This document shows positions 43,806 to 54,215 of a stretch of 64,000 nt of DNA, in pieces. Numbering within the stretch: position 1 is the first letter of the stretch; each line of letters opens with the position of its first letter. The notes beneath the pieces are model-generated. The model made no database searches and had not been told where the DNA came from. It saw nothing but the letters and a program-made list of their open reading frames with translations. Location: the NCBI GenBank assembly GCA_015232395.1, contig JADFZT010000004.1, forward strand, positions 3,030-67,029, written 5' to 3'. The position numbers and the translations under genes were made by a program. Origin of the DNA: Magnetococcales bacterium (GTDB lineage Bacteria > Pseudomonadota > Magnetococcia > Magnetococcales > JADFZT01).

Positions 43806-44008
43806 GGCTGCTTTTTCAGAGATGAAAGGGGCTGTTTCCCTCTGGAAGGCGGGTTTGGGAAGTTATTTTCAAACAAGCCTCAAGCCTCCCTTGAAACTGG
43901 CTGTCCGTGATGATAAAACTCGCATGTTATCCAAATGTTTGGATAGCGTGAGCATTTCTAAAACCCCCAACCACAAAAAACGCACGCCGAAATCCTGCGG
44001 CTCCGGTG

Positions 44009-44023
44009 CCCGGTGAAACCGGG
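44009..44023 (+). promoter_or_regulatory. Hairpin in the rpsB leader
   Basis: CCCGGT (44009-44014) and ACCGGG (44018-44023) form a perfect 6-bp stem with a GAA loop, 55 bases before the rpsB ATG. Ribosomal protein operons often carry such leaders for feedback control; binding by S2 is inferred, not shown. Confidence 0.4.
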
Positions 44024-44078
44024 TTGGGCTGCAATCAGGAACGGCGGAGGCACAACCGAACGCCTTAAGGAGGCAAAG

Positions 44079-44843
44079 ATGGCCAAATTCACGATTCGTG
44101 AACTGATGGAGGCTGGGTTGCACTTTGGTCACCAGACCAAACGCTGGAACCCGAAGATGAACCCCTACATCCACTCCCCCCGCAACGGGGTCCACATCAT
44201 CAACCTGCAAAAAACCGTCTATTTTCTCCGTGACGCCTATAATTTTGTCCGGGAAACCGTCAAAGGTGGCGGTCGGGTGCTTTTTGTCGGCACCAAGCGT
44301 CAGGCTGTGGATATGATCGCCGAAGAAGCGACACGCTCTCGGCAATATTTTGTCAATCATCGCTGGCTGGGGGGAACCCTCACCAACTGGAAAACCATCC
44401 AGGGTTCCATTCGGCGACTGAAAAATATCGATAAAATGAGAACCGACGGCACCTTTGAGGCCATCACCAAGAAAGAGGCCCTGGGTTACCAACGGGAGTG
44501 GGAAAAGATCAACCGCTCCCTGGGTGGCATCAAGGATATGGATCGCCTGCCGGACGTGATCGTGGTGGTGGATACCAACAAGGAATCCATCGCAGTCCAA
44601 GAGGCCAACAAGCTGGGTATTCCGGTGGTAGCCCTGGTGGATACCAACTGCAACCCTGACCCGGTGGACTGGCTGGTACCAGGTAACGACGACGCCATCC
44701 GCTCCCTGAAGCTCTTTTTGGGCAAAATGGGCGACGCCGCTCTGGAAGGTATGCAGTTGCGCAAGGATGGCTCTGGAGAACTGGTCGGTGGCGGGGACCC
44801 CTCCCAAGACGGTTCCGAAGAGATGGTAGCGATTGAAAGCTAG
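44079..44843 (+). CDS. rpsB: 30S ribosomal protein uS2
   Basis: A 254-aa uS2 with [59 protein letters not shown] and [30 protein letters not shown] strong AAGGAGG precedes ATG 44079; the upstream in-frame extension is leader. First gene of rpsB-tsf-pyrH-frr-uppS-cdsA, the classic order. Confidence 0.98.
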   Translation: MAKFTIRELMEAGLHFGHQTKRWNPKMNPYIHSPRNGVHIINLQKTVYFLRDAYNFVRETVKGGGRVLFVGTKRQAVDMIAEEATRSRQYFVNHRWLGGTLTNWKTIQGSIRRLKNIDKMRTDGTFEAITKKEALGYQREWEKINRSLGGIKDMDRLPDVIVVVDTNKESIAVQEANKLGIPVVALVDTNCNPDPVDWLVPGNDDAIRSLKLFLGKMGDAALEGMQLRKDGSGELVGGGDPSQDGSEEMVAIES

Positions 44844-44888
44844 GTTGAACAAGAATTCGAACAATCAGGATCCAAGGGAAAGCGAACA

Positions 44889-45800
44889 ATGGCGGTAAGC
44901 GCAAAAATGGTAAAAAGTCTCCGGCAACAGACCGGAGCAGGTATGATGGACTGCAAAAAAGCCCTCACTGAAACGGACGGCAATCTGGAAGAAGCCGTTG
45001 ACTGGCTGCGCAAAAAGGGGCTCTCCACAGCCTCTAAAAAAGCGGGCCGGGTGGCAGCCGAAGGCAAGGTGATTGCGATCTCCAACGGCAGCCGTGGGGT
45101 GCTTCTGGAAGCCAATCTGGAAACCGACTTTGCTTCCAAAAACGAAAAATTCATCGCCTTTGCCAATACCACGGCACAGGTGATTCTGGATAACACCCCG
45201 GCAGACGTTGAAGCCTTGAAGGCTCTGGACTATCCCGGATCGGGACACAATGTCGGCGAGGAACTGACCCAACAGATCGCTTCCATCGGCGAAAACATGA
45301 ACCTTCGTCGCTTTGCCATCGAAGAGGTCCCCCAGGGGGTGGTCTCCACCTATATTCACATGGGTGGCAAGATTGGCGTGATGGTCGGTGTGGAGTCAGC
45401 GGTGAGTGATGAAGCGGCACTGACCGAAATAGGCAAAAAAATCGCCATGCACGTAGCCGCCTCCGCCCCTCCCTATCTGGATCGGGCTTCGGTGCCTGAA
45501 GCAGATCTGGAACGGGAAAAATCGGTCCTCACCGAACAGGCCAAATCATCCGGCAAGCCGGATAACATCATCGAAAAGATGGTGATCGGCAGGATCAACA
45601 AGTTTTACGGCGAAAACTGCCTCCTGGAGCAGCCCTTTGTGATGGATCCAGACCAAAAGGTGGGTAAATTCCTCACTGCCGAAGCCAAAAAACTAGGAGC
45701 CGATGCCAAACTCACAGGCTATGTCCGTTTTGCCCTGGGTGAAGGAATCGACAAAGGCAACAAAGACTTCGCCGAAGAGGTCGCCCAACAGCTGGGATAA
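44889..45800 (+). CDS. tsf: Elongation factor Ts
   Basis: A 303-aa nucleotide exchange factor for EF-Tu. The UBA-like N-terminal part has [38 protein letters not shown]; the core has [16 protein letters not shown], the EF-Tu-contacting TDF loop. The C-terminal module ends in [14 protein letters not shown]. 45 bases after rpsB. Confidence 0.98.
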   Translation: MAVSAKMVKSLRQQTGAGMMDCKKALTETDGNLEEAVDWLRKKGLSTASKKAGRVAAEGKVIAISNGSRGVLLEANLETDFASKNEKFIAFANTTAQVILDNTPADVEALKALDYPGSGHNVGEELTQQIASIGENMNLRRFAIEEVPQGVVSTYIHMGGKIGVMVGVESAVSDEAALTEIGKKIAMHVAASAPPYLDRASVPEADLEREKSVLTEQAKSSGKPDNIIEKMVIGRINKFYGENCLLEQPFVMDPDQKVGKFLTAEAKKLGADAKLTGYVRFALGEGIDKGNKDFAEEVAQQLG

Positions 45801-45813
45801 GGATATCCTTCAG

Positions 45814-46539
45814 GTGGAGACATCTACCAAGCGCAAAAAAAGGGTTTTGCTGAAACTTTCCGGTGAATCCCTGATGGGTGAGCGGGGGTTTAATATCGAC
45901 CCCCAAATTTTGGCAAGGTTGGCCGAGGATCTGTTGACCATCCACCAAATGGGGATAGAGTTGGCCCTGGTAGTCGGTGGAGGCAATATTTTTCGAGGTG
46001 TTTCAGGATCGGCGGCGGGTATGGAACGTACCAGCGCCGATCACATGGGCATGTTGGCTACCACCATCAATGCCCTGGCCCTACAAAATGCCATTGAGCA
46101 AAAGGGGGTTCCCGTTCGGGTGCAGTCTGCCATCTCCATGCCCCAGGTGGCTGAACCCTTTATTCGGCGAAAAGCCGTGCGTCACCTGGAAAAAGGCCGC
46201 ATGGTGATTTTTGCAGCGGGAACCGGCAACCCCTTTTTCAGTACCGACACAGCCGCCAGCTTACGGGCAGCTGAGATCAATGCCGATCTCCTGATCAAGG
46301 CTACCAAAGTGGATGGGGTCTTCAGCGCTGATCCAGTGACCCATCCAGATGCTGAACACTTTAAACGGCTCTCCTATTCTGAGGTCATTGCACGAGATCT
46401 CAAGGTGATGGACATGACTGCCGTCTCCCTTTGCCGGGAAAACCGGATTCCCATCCAGGTCTTTTCAGTTCTGGAACCGGGGGCTCTGGTGGAGGTCATG
46501 CAAGGAGAGTCGCGGGGAACGCTGATAGAGGAGGATTGA
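45814..46539 (+). CDS. pyrH: UMP kinase
   Basis: A 241-aa uridylate kinase from a GTG at 45814, 13 bases after tsf, with AAGGA about 8 bases upstream of the start region. Motifs: [58 protein letters not shown] and the UMP-loop [13 protein letters not shown]. It makes UDP from UMP and is UTP-inhibited in the family. Its stop overlaps the frr start. Confidence 0.97.
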   Translation: METSTKRKKRVLLKLSGESLMGERGFNIDPQILARLAEDLLTIHQMGIELALVVGGGNIFRGVSGSAAGMERTSADHMGMLATTINALALQNAIEQKGVPVRVQSAISMPQVAEPFIRRKAVRHLEKGRMVIFAAGTGNPFFSTDTAASLRAAEINADLLIKATKVDGVFSADPVTHPDAEHFKRLSYSEVIARDLKVMDMTAVSLCRENRIPIQVFSVLEPGALVEVMQGESRGTLIEED

Positions 46540-47096
46540 TGGTGGAAGCTACCTTGAAAGATTGTCGCATCCGGATGAAGAAAGCCCTGGTATCCCTCCA
46601 CGAGGAAGTGGGTTCACTGCGTGCGGGGCGTGCCACCACTTCCTTCCTGGATAATGTCCAGGTCAATGCCTACGGCTCCAAGATGCCCCTTAACCAAGTG
46701 GCTACGCTGAATGTGCCGGAACCACGCCTGGTGACGGTGCAGCCCTGGGACAAGGGTCTGATGAAGGCGATTGAAAAATCCCTTCGGGAGTCGGACTTGG
46801 GAATCAACCCCATCAGCGACGGTGCCCTGATCCGGGTCCCCATGCCGGAGCTGACCGAGGACCGCCGTAAAGAGTTGGTAAAGCTGGTCCATAAATATGG
46901 TGAACAGGCCAAGATAGCGATACGCAATATCCGTCGGGATGTGATCGAAAAACTAAGAAAGGCTGAAAAAAACAAAGAGATCTCCCAGGACGATATGCAC
47001 CAATATGAAAAGCAGGCCCAAGACCTGACCAACACCCACACCAAGGAAGTGGATGAAGTCGTGGCCAAAAAGGAAGCGGACGTCATGCAGGTTTGA
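46539..47096 (+). CDS. frr: Ribosome recycling factor
   Basis: A 185-aa RRF with a three-helix bundle and a central domain. [47 protein letters not shown] in part, and [26 protein letters not shown], are diagnostic. Start ATG 46539 overlaps the pyrH TGA, with GAGGAG upstream. It splits post-termination ribosomes with EF-G. Confidence 0.98.
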   Translation: MVEATLKDCRIRMKKALVSLHEEVGSLRAGRATTSFLDNVQVNAYGSKMPLNQVATLNVPEPRLVTVQPWDKGLMKAIEKSLRESDLGINPISDGALIRVPMPELTEDRRKELVKLVHKYGEQAKIAIRNIRRDVIEKLRKAEKNKEISQDDMHQYEKQAQDLTNTHTKEVDEVVAKKEADVMQV

Positions 47097-47114
47097 CGTC
47101 TTTCCCGACCTCTT

Positions 47115-47837
47115 ATGACTGACACAATTGATCCGGAACGCATGCCCCGCCACATTGCCATCGTTATGGATGGCAATCGGCGCTGGGCCAAATCAAAATC
47201 TCTGCCCAGGCTAGAAGGTCATCGCCAGGGAGTGAAGGCGGTACGCCGTACGGTCAAGGCGTGTATCTCCCTCAAGGTTCCCACCCTGACCCTTTACACC
47301 TTTTCTTCCGAAAACTGGAACCGTCCTCCCGATGAAGTATCCGCCTTGATGGATCTTCTGGCCTATCATCTGCGCAAGGAGATGGAGGAGCTGGCCGAGG
47401 AGGGGGTACGGTTTCGGGCACTGGGCCGTATCCACGAGCTTTCCAGCGGCATTCGCAACCTCATTGCCGATATGGAAGAAAAAACCCGTTACAACGATAC
47501 CCTCAACTTTAACCTTGCCATCAACTATGGCGGTCGCCAGGAGATGTCCGATGCGACACGCGGGCTTGTTCAGGATGCTTTGGCAGGGCGTATCAAGGAG
47601 GAGGATATTACCGAGTCCACCATCAGCGCACGCTTGACCACTGCGGGCCAGCCAGATCCGGATTTGCTGATCCGCACCGGGGGAGAGCAGCGCATCAGCA
47701 ACTTTCTCCTGTGGCAACTGGCCTATACCGAGCTGGTTTTCCTGCCGATCTTTTGGCCGGCCTTCAGCAAACGGGACCTGGAAGAGGCTATCTGGGAATA
47801 CAGTCAACGGGACCGCCGTTTCGGCGCGACCAACTGA
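47115..47837 (+). CDS. uppS: Undecaprenyl diphosphate synthase
   Basis: A 240-aa cis-prenyltransferase. MPRHIAIVMDGNRRWAK carries the catalytic Asp and diphosphate-binding Arg; LYTFSSENWNRP and LLIRTGGEQRISNFLLWQLAYTEL with FWPAF complete the family set. It makes the C55 carrier lipid for peptidoglycan and O-antigen. 18 bases after frr. Confidence 0.98.
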   Translation: MTDTIDPERMPRHIAIVMDGNRRWAKSKSLPRLEGHRQGVKAVRRTVKACISLKVPTLTLYTFSSENWNRPPDEVSALMDLLAYHLRKEMEELAEEGVRFRALGRIHELSSGIRNLIADMEEKTRYNDTLNFNLAINYGGRQEMSDATRGLVQDALAGRIKEEDITESTISARLTTAGQPDPDLLIRTGGEQRISNFLLWQLAYTELVFLPIFWPAFSKRDLEEAIWEYSQRDRRFGATN

Positions 47838-47855
47838 CCGGCCTCCCCAGATTTC

Positions 47856-48656
47856 ATGCTCCTAAGAACCCTCTCCGCCCTTGTTCTTATACCCCTGGTT
47901 CTAGCCCTGCTGCTTCAGGGTGAGACACTGCATCTTTTCCTTCTGTTCCTTCCCCTTTCCGCCGGTCTTATCCATGAATGGCTGGGATTTGACGGCCCGG
48001 TTGACCGACGCCTCCACCTTCTGATGGCAGCTGCGGCTTGGTTATTGCTGACCACGGGTTTTATGGGAGGAGTGGGCTGGATTTTGGTGGAGGTGATGCT
48101 GCTCTACTGGGGGCTTCTGCTGATGGCCATCTATCGCTATCAGCCGGGTCGGATGGAGTCGGAGGTGGCTGGTTTTCACTTTCGGGGGCTGATCTATACC
48201 GTCATCCCTCTGCTGATGGCCCTGGAAATTCGCGCCTTACCGGCGGGGGGAGATCTGCTCTGTTATCTGCTCTTTGTCATCTGGGCGACCGATTCCGGGG
48301 CTTATCTGGTGGGGCGCGCCATCGGCAAACGGAAAATGGCCCCCCGTCTTAGCCCCAACAAGAGTTGGGAGGGATTGATCGGTGGGATTCTACTGGGTGT
48401 GGTCGTAGGCTTTGGGACCATCCGGGGCTTTTCCCTGGCAATTGACCCTTTATGGGCTGTTTTGTTGAGTTTTTCCGTCGCCTTGGTGGGGGAGTTGGGG
48501 GATTTGGTGGAGTCGCTGTTTAAACGGGAGTATGGGGTCAAGGATTCCGGCACCCTGATTCCCGGTCACGGCGGATTATTGGATCGTCTGGACAGCCTGC
48601 TGTTTGCATTACCCCTGTTTTATTTTTTTCTTTACTGGCAAAATTGGTTTGTGTGA
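47856..48656 (+). CDS. cdsA: Phosphatidate cytidylyltransferase
   Basis: A 266-aa membrane enzyme with about seven to eight helices. The C-terminal CDP-signature VKDSGTLIPGHGGLLDRLDSLLFALP is intact, as is ATDSGAYLVGRAIGKRKMAPRLSPNKSWEGLIGG. It forms CDP-diacylglycerol, the precursor of phospholipids. Directly after uppS, 18 bases apart. A 211-base gap then separates it from dxr, the likely site of a second promoter. Confidence 0.97.
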   Translation: MLLRTLSALVLIPLVLALLLQGETLHLFLLFLPLSAGLIHEWLGFDGPVDRRLHLLMAAAAWLLLTTGFMGGVGWILVEVMLLYWGLLLMAIYRYQPGRMESEVAGFHFRGLIYTVIPLLMALEIRALPAGGDLLCYLLFVIWATDSGAYLVGRAIGKRKMAPRLSPNKSWEGLIGGILLGVVVGFGTIRGFSLAIDPLWAVLLSFSVALVGELGDLVESLFKREYGVKDSGTLIPGHGGLLDRLDSLLFALPLFYFFLYWQNWFV

Positions 48657-48867
48657 CACATTCAGATGTGACAGGTGAAAACGGACAAAATGGTCGGGGT
48701 GAGTTTTGTCACAAGGTCCGAAGATGTCTGTCAGGATGGGATGGAGTCGTATCTTGAGCGCGTTCGGTCTCAACCTGATCAGGTTGCGTGATTTTTATGA
48801 CGGAGCCATTTTCTGCCACTGATCACTCTCTTGGGAACCACGGCCCTCTGAAAAGGAGCTGACACCT

Positions 48868-50103
48868 TTGGCTGTCAAGCGCATCGCGATTCTGGGATCC
48901 ACTGGATCCATTGGGGTGAATACCCTGGATGTGATTTCCGCTCATCCGGATCGATTTCGCGTGGTGTCCCTTTCAGCTGGATCCAATCACGAAAAATTGA
49001 TTGCCCAGGCGCATCGGTTTCAACCTGAAGCCGTTGCCATTCGGAATCCGGAAGGGGCGGCCAAGGTACGGGAAGCCTTGGCGAACACAGCTATTCAGGT
49101 GTTGGAGGGGGAGGCTGGGGTGTGTGAAGCCGCCGCCTGGGACTCCGGGGATGTAGCCGTATCAGCCATTGTTGGTGCCGACGGACTACAACCGACCCTG
49201 GCAGCCATTCGCTCCGGCAAGGATATTGCTTTGGCCAACAAGGAGTGCCTGGTGATGGCCGGGGCACTCTTCCATGAAGAGGTGGCCCGTTATAAAGTGG
49301 ATCTGATTCCGGTGGATTCGGAACACAACGCCATCTTTCAGGTCCTCTATAATGGGGCTTGGCTGGGTGTGGATCGAAAGGAAAGGGCCAACACCTCTCC
49401 TGCACTGGTCGATGTGGTTCGCTCCCTGGTCTTGACCGCTTCGGGCGGGCCCTTGCGTAGCTGGTCCAAGGAACGCCTGGCAACGGTGACCCCTGAGGAG
49501 GCTCTGGCTCATCCCAATTGGAAAATGGGTCGCAAAATTTCCATCGATTCGGCCACCTGCATGAATAAGGGCCTGGAGGTGATTGAGGCCCACTGGCTGT
49601 TTGGCATCCCTCCAGAACATATTTCGGTGGTAGTACATCCGGAAAGCATTGTACATTCGATGGTCACTTACCGGGATGGTTCGGTCCTTGCACAGATGGG
49701 CATGCCGGACATGCGCACCCCTATTGCGGTGGCACTGGCTTGGCCGGAACGCATTTCAACACCGGTTCCGGCACTGGACCTGCCAACTTTGGGTCGATTA
49801 ACCTTTTTTGAAGCGCCGGAAAAAGAGCGGTTTCCGTGTCTGGATCTGGCTTATCAGGCGTTGAGCCATGGGGGGAGTGCTCCTGCCATACTCAATGCCG
49901 CGAATGAAGTGGCCGTGGCTGCGTTTCTGGATGGTAAAATGGGTTTTCAAGGAATAGCAGCCGTGATTGATTGGACTCTGAGCGAACTCTCCCTGCCCCC
50001 ACCGGACTCCATTGAATCCGTATTGGATGTGGATCGATTGGCCCGGGAGCGGGCATGGCAATGGGTAGCTCAGCATGGAAGCGGGCTGGGTGGTACATCA
50101 TGA
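48868..50103 (+). CDS. dxr: 1-deoxy-D-xylulose 5-phosphate reductoisomerase
   Basis: A 411-aa MEP-pathway enzyme. IAILGSTGSIGVNTLDVI is the NADPH site; ANKECLVMAG, PVDSEHNAIFQ, LTASGGPLR, HPNWKMGRKISIDSATCMNKGLEVIEA are present. TTG start at 48868 with AAGGAG upstream. It converts DXP to MEP, feeding uppS with isoprenoid units. It overlaps rseP by 4 bases. Confidence 0.98.
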   Translation: MAVKRIAILGSTGSIGVNTLDVISAHPDRFRVVSLSAGSNHEKLIAQAHRFQPEAVAIRNPEGAAKVREALANTAIQVLEGEAGVCEAAAWDSGDVAVSAIVGADGLQPTLAAIRSGKDIALANKECLVMAGALFHEEVARYKVDLIPVDSEHNAIFQVLYNGAWLGVDRKERANTSPALVDVVRSLVLTASGGPLRSWSKERLATVTPEEALAHPNWKMGRKISIDSATCMNKGLEVIEAHWLFGIPPEHISVVVHPESIVHSMVTYRDGSVLAQMGMPDMRTPIAVALAWPERISTPVPALDLPTLGRLTFFEAPEKERFPCLDLAYQALSHGGSAPAILNAANEVAVAAFLDGKMGFQGIAAVIDWTLSELSLPPPDSIESVLDVDRLARERAWQWVAQHGSGLGGTS

Positions 50104-51200
50104 ATACCGTTTTTTGGGCCTTATTGGTCCTGGGCATACTCATTTTTGTCCATGAATTGGGCCATTTTCTGGCGGCACGCCTTTTCGGGGTGCGGGTGCT
50201 GATCTTTTCCCTGGGATTTGGTCCGCGTCTGTGGAGTTGGAAAAGCGGCGACGGCGAGACCGAATATCAACTTTCTGCCATTCCCCTGGGAGGTTACGTT
50301 AAAATGTTGGGGGAAGGGGAGGAGGAGGGTGAGGGCGAGGGTGAGGAGGAGAATAGGCCCCTCACCGAGGAGGAGCTGCCCCACGCCTTCAGCTCCCAAT
50401 CAGTGGGACGTCGTATCGGGATCGTTTTTGCGGGACCTGCCTTTAATTTTATCTTTGCCTTTCTTTTTTTGGTTGTAGCCTACATGGTCGGGGTGGGAGA
50501 AGCCCTGCCGGTAGTGGGCAAGGTCAGTCCGGAGATGCCTGCCTTGGAGGCGGGACTGCAACCGGGAGATCGCATCACCCATATTGATGACCAACCGGTG
50601 GAACGTTGGCGCACGCTGAGCCAGATTGTACGGGCCTCGGATGGCAACCCCCTACAGTTTGATGTTTTGCGAGGGGAATCCTCTTTTCGGGTTGAAATTG
50701 CCCCCCGAATCCAGGAAGTTCCCAACCTGTTTGGCGAACCGGAGCGTACGGCGTTGATCGGTATTTCTCCGGGGGATGCGGAGGTGGTTGTACAATATGG
50801 CCCCCTGGAATCCATCGGCAAAGGGCTGGAACAGACCTGGCGGATGACCGATCTGACCTTGACCTCTATCTGGAAGTTGGTTACCCGGGTCATTTCAGCA
50901 GATCAAATTGGCGGCCCTTTATTGATCGCCGAGTTGGCTGGCAAAACCGCATCCCAGGGAGCCACCAACCTGCTTTTCTTTATGGCGCTCATCTCAATCA
51001 ACCTGGGAATACTGAACTTATTGCCCATTCCCGTACTGGATGGCGGGCATCTTCTTTTCTTCTCCATTGAAGGGCTCAAAGGCAGTCCGGTGAGTGAAAA
51101 AGCACAAATGTTCGCCAATCGGGTGGGCATGGTTTTTTTGATCATGGTGATGGTGTGGGCTATGAAAAACGATCTGGTGCGTCTCTTTTCCTCTGGGTGA
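50100..51200 (+). CDS. rseP: Site-2 protease RseP
   Basis: A 366-aa membrane zinc metalloprotease. The HELGH motif (H18-E-x2-H22) sits in TM1; a PDZ domain (about 135-210; EAGLQPGDRITHIDDQPV) and a C-terminal NLLPIPVLDGGHLLF (second active-site segment) follow. It cuts membrane anti-sigma factors and remnant signal peptides. An unusual Glu/Gly run (GEEEGEGEGEEEN, about 78-95) is inserted in the loop before the second helix. Overlaps dxr (ATGA). Confidence 0.97.
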   Translation: MNTVFWALLVLGILIFVHELGHFLAARLFGVRVLIFSLGFGPRLWSWKSGDGETEYQLSAIPLGGYVKMLGEGEEEGEGEGEEENRPLTEEELPHAFSSQSVGRRIGIVFAGPAFNFIFAFLFLVVAYMVGVGEALPVVGKVSPEMPALEAGLQPGDRITHIDDQPVERWRTLSQIVRASDGNPLQFDVLRGESSFRVEIAPRIQEVPNLFGEPERTALIGISPGDAEVVVQYGPLESIGKGLEQTWRMTDLTLTSIWKLVTRVISADQIGGPLLIAELAGKTASQGATNLLFFMALISINLGILNLLPIPVLDGGHLLFFSIEGLKGSPVSEKAQMFANRVGMVFLIMVMVWAMKNDLVRLFSSG

Positions 51201-51326
51201 AAACCCGCGAGACCCTGGTCGATTATCGATTTCCCAACCTGAAATCTTGCCGTGGCGGCTCAAAACCCGTATGTTTTGGTGGTTTGGTTGCCTGGTAAAT
51301 AACGTCATCGATTGGGGTCCTACCCA

Positions 51327-53618
51327 ATGAATTTTTTGCGAACTCTCATTCTCGCCCTTTTTCTGGGATGTGTGCCACTTGTGGCGCTTCTCTCTGTGGA
51401 ACCTGCCTGGGGTGCTGTTTTCATTGATGATATCCGCGTGGAAGGGAGCCGACGTATCGAACCCGATACCGTTAAGAGCCACCTTCTGCTGGATGTAGGA
51501 GACCGCCTGGATTCCACCAAGATTCGCAAGAGTATCAAGGCTCTCCACGACACCGGTTTTTTCCAGGATGTCCTGATGGAACGGGATGGGAACGTTCTGG
51601 TGGTACGGGTGAAGGAAAACCCGATGGTCAATGAGGTCACCTTCGAGGGCAACGATGCCTACACCGAGGATGACCTGCTGGAGGTGATCACCCTCAAGTC
51701 AGGGGCGCTGTTCAATCAGGCCAAAGTGGATCGGGATCTGGCCACCCTGCGTCAGGGATACCGCATCAAAGGGCTCTTTCTGGCCCAGGTAGAGATGGTC
51801 TCCGAAGAGCTGGACCAAAACCGGATCAACCTGACCTATCGTATCCAGGAAGGGGAAAAATCCAAGGTTCGGGAGGTGCGCATTATCGGTAACAGCGACC
51901 TGACGGACAAGGAGCTGATCAAGGATCTCCTCATCAAACCCACCAACTGGCTCTCCTGGTGGCGGGAAGATGATACCTATGATCGGGAAAAACTGCTGTT
52001 TGATCAGGCCCAGCTGCGTAACATCTATCTGGATCGGGGATATGCCCGGGTTCGAGTGGACTCTTCGGTGGCAGAATTAACTCCTGATCGCAGCGCCTTC
52101 ATGATCACCCACACCGTTAATGAAGGCAGTCGCTATAAATTGGCTGAAATTCGGGTCATCGGAGATTTTGATGAGATGCCCCGTTCTGAAATTTATCAGC
52201 ACATCCGCCTGAAGCAGGGGGAGTGGTATTCCCGCAAGGAGGTTCGCTCCGCCATCGAAGTCCTCACCGACAAGATCGGCGATTATGGCTACGCCTTTTT
52301 ACAGATCCAGCCGGAAACCTCCATCAACGACGACGATCTGACCGTCAACCTGATCATGAAAATCGACAAAGGGCAGCGGGTTTATGTCAACCGGGTGGAG
52401 GTGGCGGGCAATACCCGGACCCGGGACAACGTGATTCGTCGGGAAATCAAGCTGCTGGAAGGGGATCGCTTCTCAGCCTCCAAAATGCGCTCTTCCAAGA
52501 AAAAACTCCAATCCTTGGACTATTTCGAGACGGTAGAGGTGACCACCGTACCAGCTGGTGAGGATGACAAGGTTGACGTCAAGGTGAAGGTGGAAGAAAA
52601 ACCCACAGGGACTTTTTCTGTCGGTGCGGGTTATTCCAGTGTGGAATCCTTCATGGGAACCGCCTCCGTCACCCAGAACAACTTTTTGGGCAAGGGACAG
52701 CGCCTGGTTCTCTCGTTTGCCTTTTCAGGCACCACCAACGAGTTTGAACTCTCCTTCACCGAACCCTATTTTATGGAGAAAAACGTCTCAGCCGGGTTTG
52801 ACCTGTTCAACCGTACCACTGACTGGGACTCCATCTCCTCCTACGAGCAGCAACTCTCTGGTGGCGGCCTGCGCCTGGGTTTTCCCCTCTCCAACCATCT
52901 CTGGGATACAGTCAGCTATCAGCTGGCCTATGTGGAGATCGAAGATGTGGATGAGGATGCTTCCAATATTATCAAGGATATGGAACAGAGAAGCCCCTAC
53001 CTGCAGTCGATGGTCTCCAACACCCTGCAGTGGGATAGCCTGAACAACCGGATTTTGCCCTCCAAAGGGCGTCGTCATCGCCTCACCACTGACTTTTCCG
53101 GCCTGGGCGGGGATGTCTATTTTGCCCGAATGCTGACGGATCACAGCTACTACCATCCCATTTCAGAGGATGAAATGTGGGTGGGTCACATCCGAGGTCG
53201 CTTTGGGGTGGTGGAAGGGATCGACGAAGAAGTACCCATCTTTGAACGTTTCTTTCTGGGTGGCAACAGCTCCATTCGCGGCTTTAAACCCGGTGGTGTC
53301 GGTCCACGTACCCCTGAAGGGGATGCCTACGGCGGCAACCATTTCGAACAGATCAACGCCGAACTCTATTTCCCCATCATCGGTCTGAAGGAATATGGCG
53401 TTCGGGGTCTGACCTTCTTCGATGCGGGTTACATCGGGGATTGGGATGACTATTACGGCAACATGAACGACGACGGCTCCATACGTCTCTCCGGTGGTGT
53501 CGGGGTTCACTGGAACTCCCCATTTGGCCCCCTTCGCGTGACGCTGGGCATACCCATCCAGAAAGAAGATTACGACGAAACCCGGACGTTTGATTTTACC
53601 TTCGGCGCGGCCATGTAG
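51327..53618 (+). CDS. bamA: Outer membrane protein assembly factor BamA
   Basis: A 763-aa Omp85 protein. A signal peptide (LILALFLGCVPLVALLSVEPAWGA) is followed by five POTRA domains (about 25-425), and the C-terminal beta-barrel with the conserved FFLGGNSSIRGF (usual RGF/RGY loop motif). It folds barrel proteins into the outer membrane. ATG 51327 is chosen over an upstream TTG; the ribosome site is weak. Preceded by rseP and followed by skp, a typical order. Confidence 0.98.
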   Translation: MNFLRTLILALFLGCVPLVALLSVEPAWGAVFIDDIRVEGSRRIEPDTVKSHLLLDVGDRLDSTKIRKSIKALHDTGFFQDVLMERDGNVLVVRVKENPMVNEVTFEGNDAYTEDDLLEVITLKSGALFNQAKVDRDLATLRQGYRIKGLFLAQVEMVSEELDQNRINLTYRIQEGEKSKVREVRIIGNSDLTDKELIKDLLIKPTNWLSWWREDDTYDREKLLFDQAQLRNIYLDRGYARVRVDSSVAELTPDRSAFMITHTVNEGSRYKLAEIRVIGDFDEMPRSEIYQHIRLKQGEWYSRKEVRSAIEVLTDKIGDYGYAFLQIQPETSINDDDLTVNLIMKIDKGQRVYVNRVEVAGNTRTRDNVIRREIKLLEGDRFSASKMRSSKKKLQSLDYFETVEVTTVPAGEDDKVDVKVKVEEKPTGTFSVGAGYSSVESFMGTASVTQNNFLGKGQRLVLSFAFSGTTNEFELSFTEPYFMEKNVSAGFDLFNRTTDWDSISSYEQQLSGGGLRLGFPLSNHLWDTVSYQLAYVEIEDVDEDASNIIKDMEQRSPYLQSMVSNTLQWDSLNNRILPSKGRRHRLTTDFSGLGGDVYFARMLTDHSYYHPISEDEMWVGHIRGRFGVVEGIDEEVPIFERFFLGGNSSIRGFKPGGVGPRTPEGDAYGGNHFEQINAELYFPIIGLKEYGVRGLTFFDAGYIGDWDDYYGNMNDDGSIRLSGGVGVHWNSPFGPLRVTLGIPIQKEDYDETRTFDFTFGAAM

Positions 53619-53645
53619 GCCAGATTTTTAGGAAGGATGATCGTT

Positions 53646-54212
53646 ATGGGCAGGTGGTACGTTTCAAGTAGATGGTACGTTTCAAGCAGATGGCTCGTTG
53701 CGTTGTTTTTTGTGCTGGCTGGGCTGATTACAGGTTCAAGTAGTGCACTGGCTCAATCCAAGGGCACTTTTGCCTATGTGGATGTCCCCCGAGCCATCGC
53801 CTCTTCGGTAGCAGGTGAAAAAGCACGGGATCTTCTGAAAAACAACATTGCCTCCAAGCAAAAAGAGATCGCTGACATGGAGGCCGAAATCAAACGAATG
53901 AAGGAAAACACCGACAAAAAGAAAAGCCTGATGAAACCCGAGGCTCTCTCGGAAATGCGCAACACCATCCAGCGCAAGTTTCGGGAGTACCAACGCATGG
54001 TGGAAGACAACCAAGCCGCCTTGGATCGGGAAAACCGTCGGTGGACCAAAAAAATCACCAAAACACTCCACGAAATCATTCAGGAAATTGGCCGTGAGAA
54101 AAACTATACGGCCATTTTCAGCCGGGGCCAGGTACTCTATGCCGACCCGTCGATCAACATCACGGATGAAGTCTTGAAGCGTTTGAACTCCCGCACCAAG
54201 GATTGGTTTTAA
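53646..54212 (+). CDS. skp: OmpH/Skp periplasmic chaperone
   Basis: A 188-aa protein with signal peptide (LVALFFVLAGLITGSSSALAQ, cleavage near ALA-Q) and a long coiled-coil (about 50-140) typical of Skp tentacles. It begins with an exact tandem repeat at protein level, WYVSSRWYVSSR, from an 18-base DNA repeat. ATG 53646 is favoured (AGGAAGG 7-9 bases upstream) over 53637. It carries unfolded outer-membrane proteins to BamA. Confidence 0.93.
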   Translation: MGRWYVSSRWYVSSRWLVALFFVLAGLITGSSSALAQSKGTFAYVDVPRAIASSVAGEKARDLLKNNIASKQKEIADMEAEIKRMKENTDKKKSLMKPEALSEMRNTIQRKFREYQRMVEDNQAALDRENRRWTKKITKTLHEIIQEIGREKNYTAIFSRGQVLYADPSINITDEVLKRLNSRTKDWF

Positions 54213-54215
54213 ATC

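Noticed and set aside
43869-44864. 331-codon frame antisense to rpsB
   Set aside because: Shadow of a highly conserved ribosomal protein gene.
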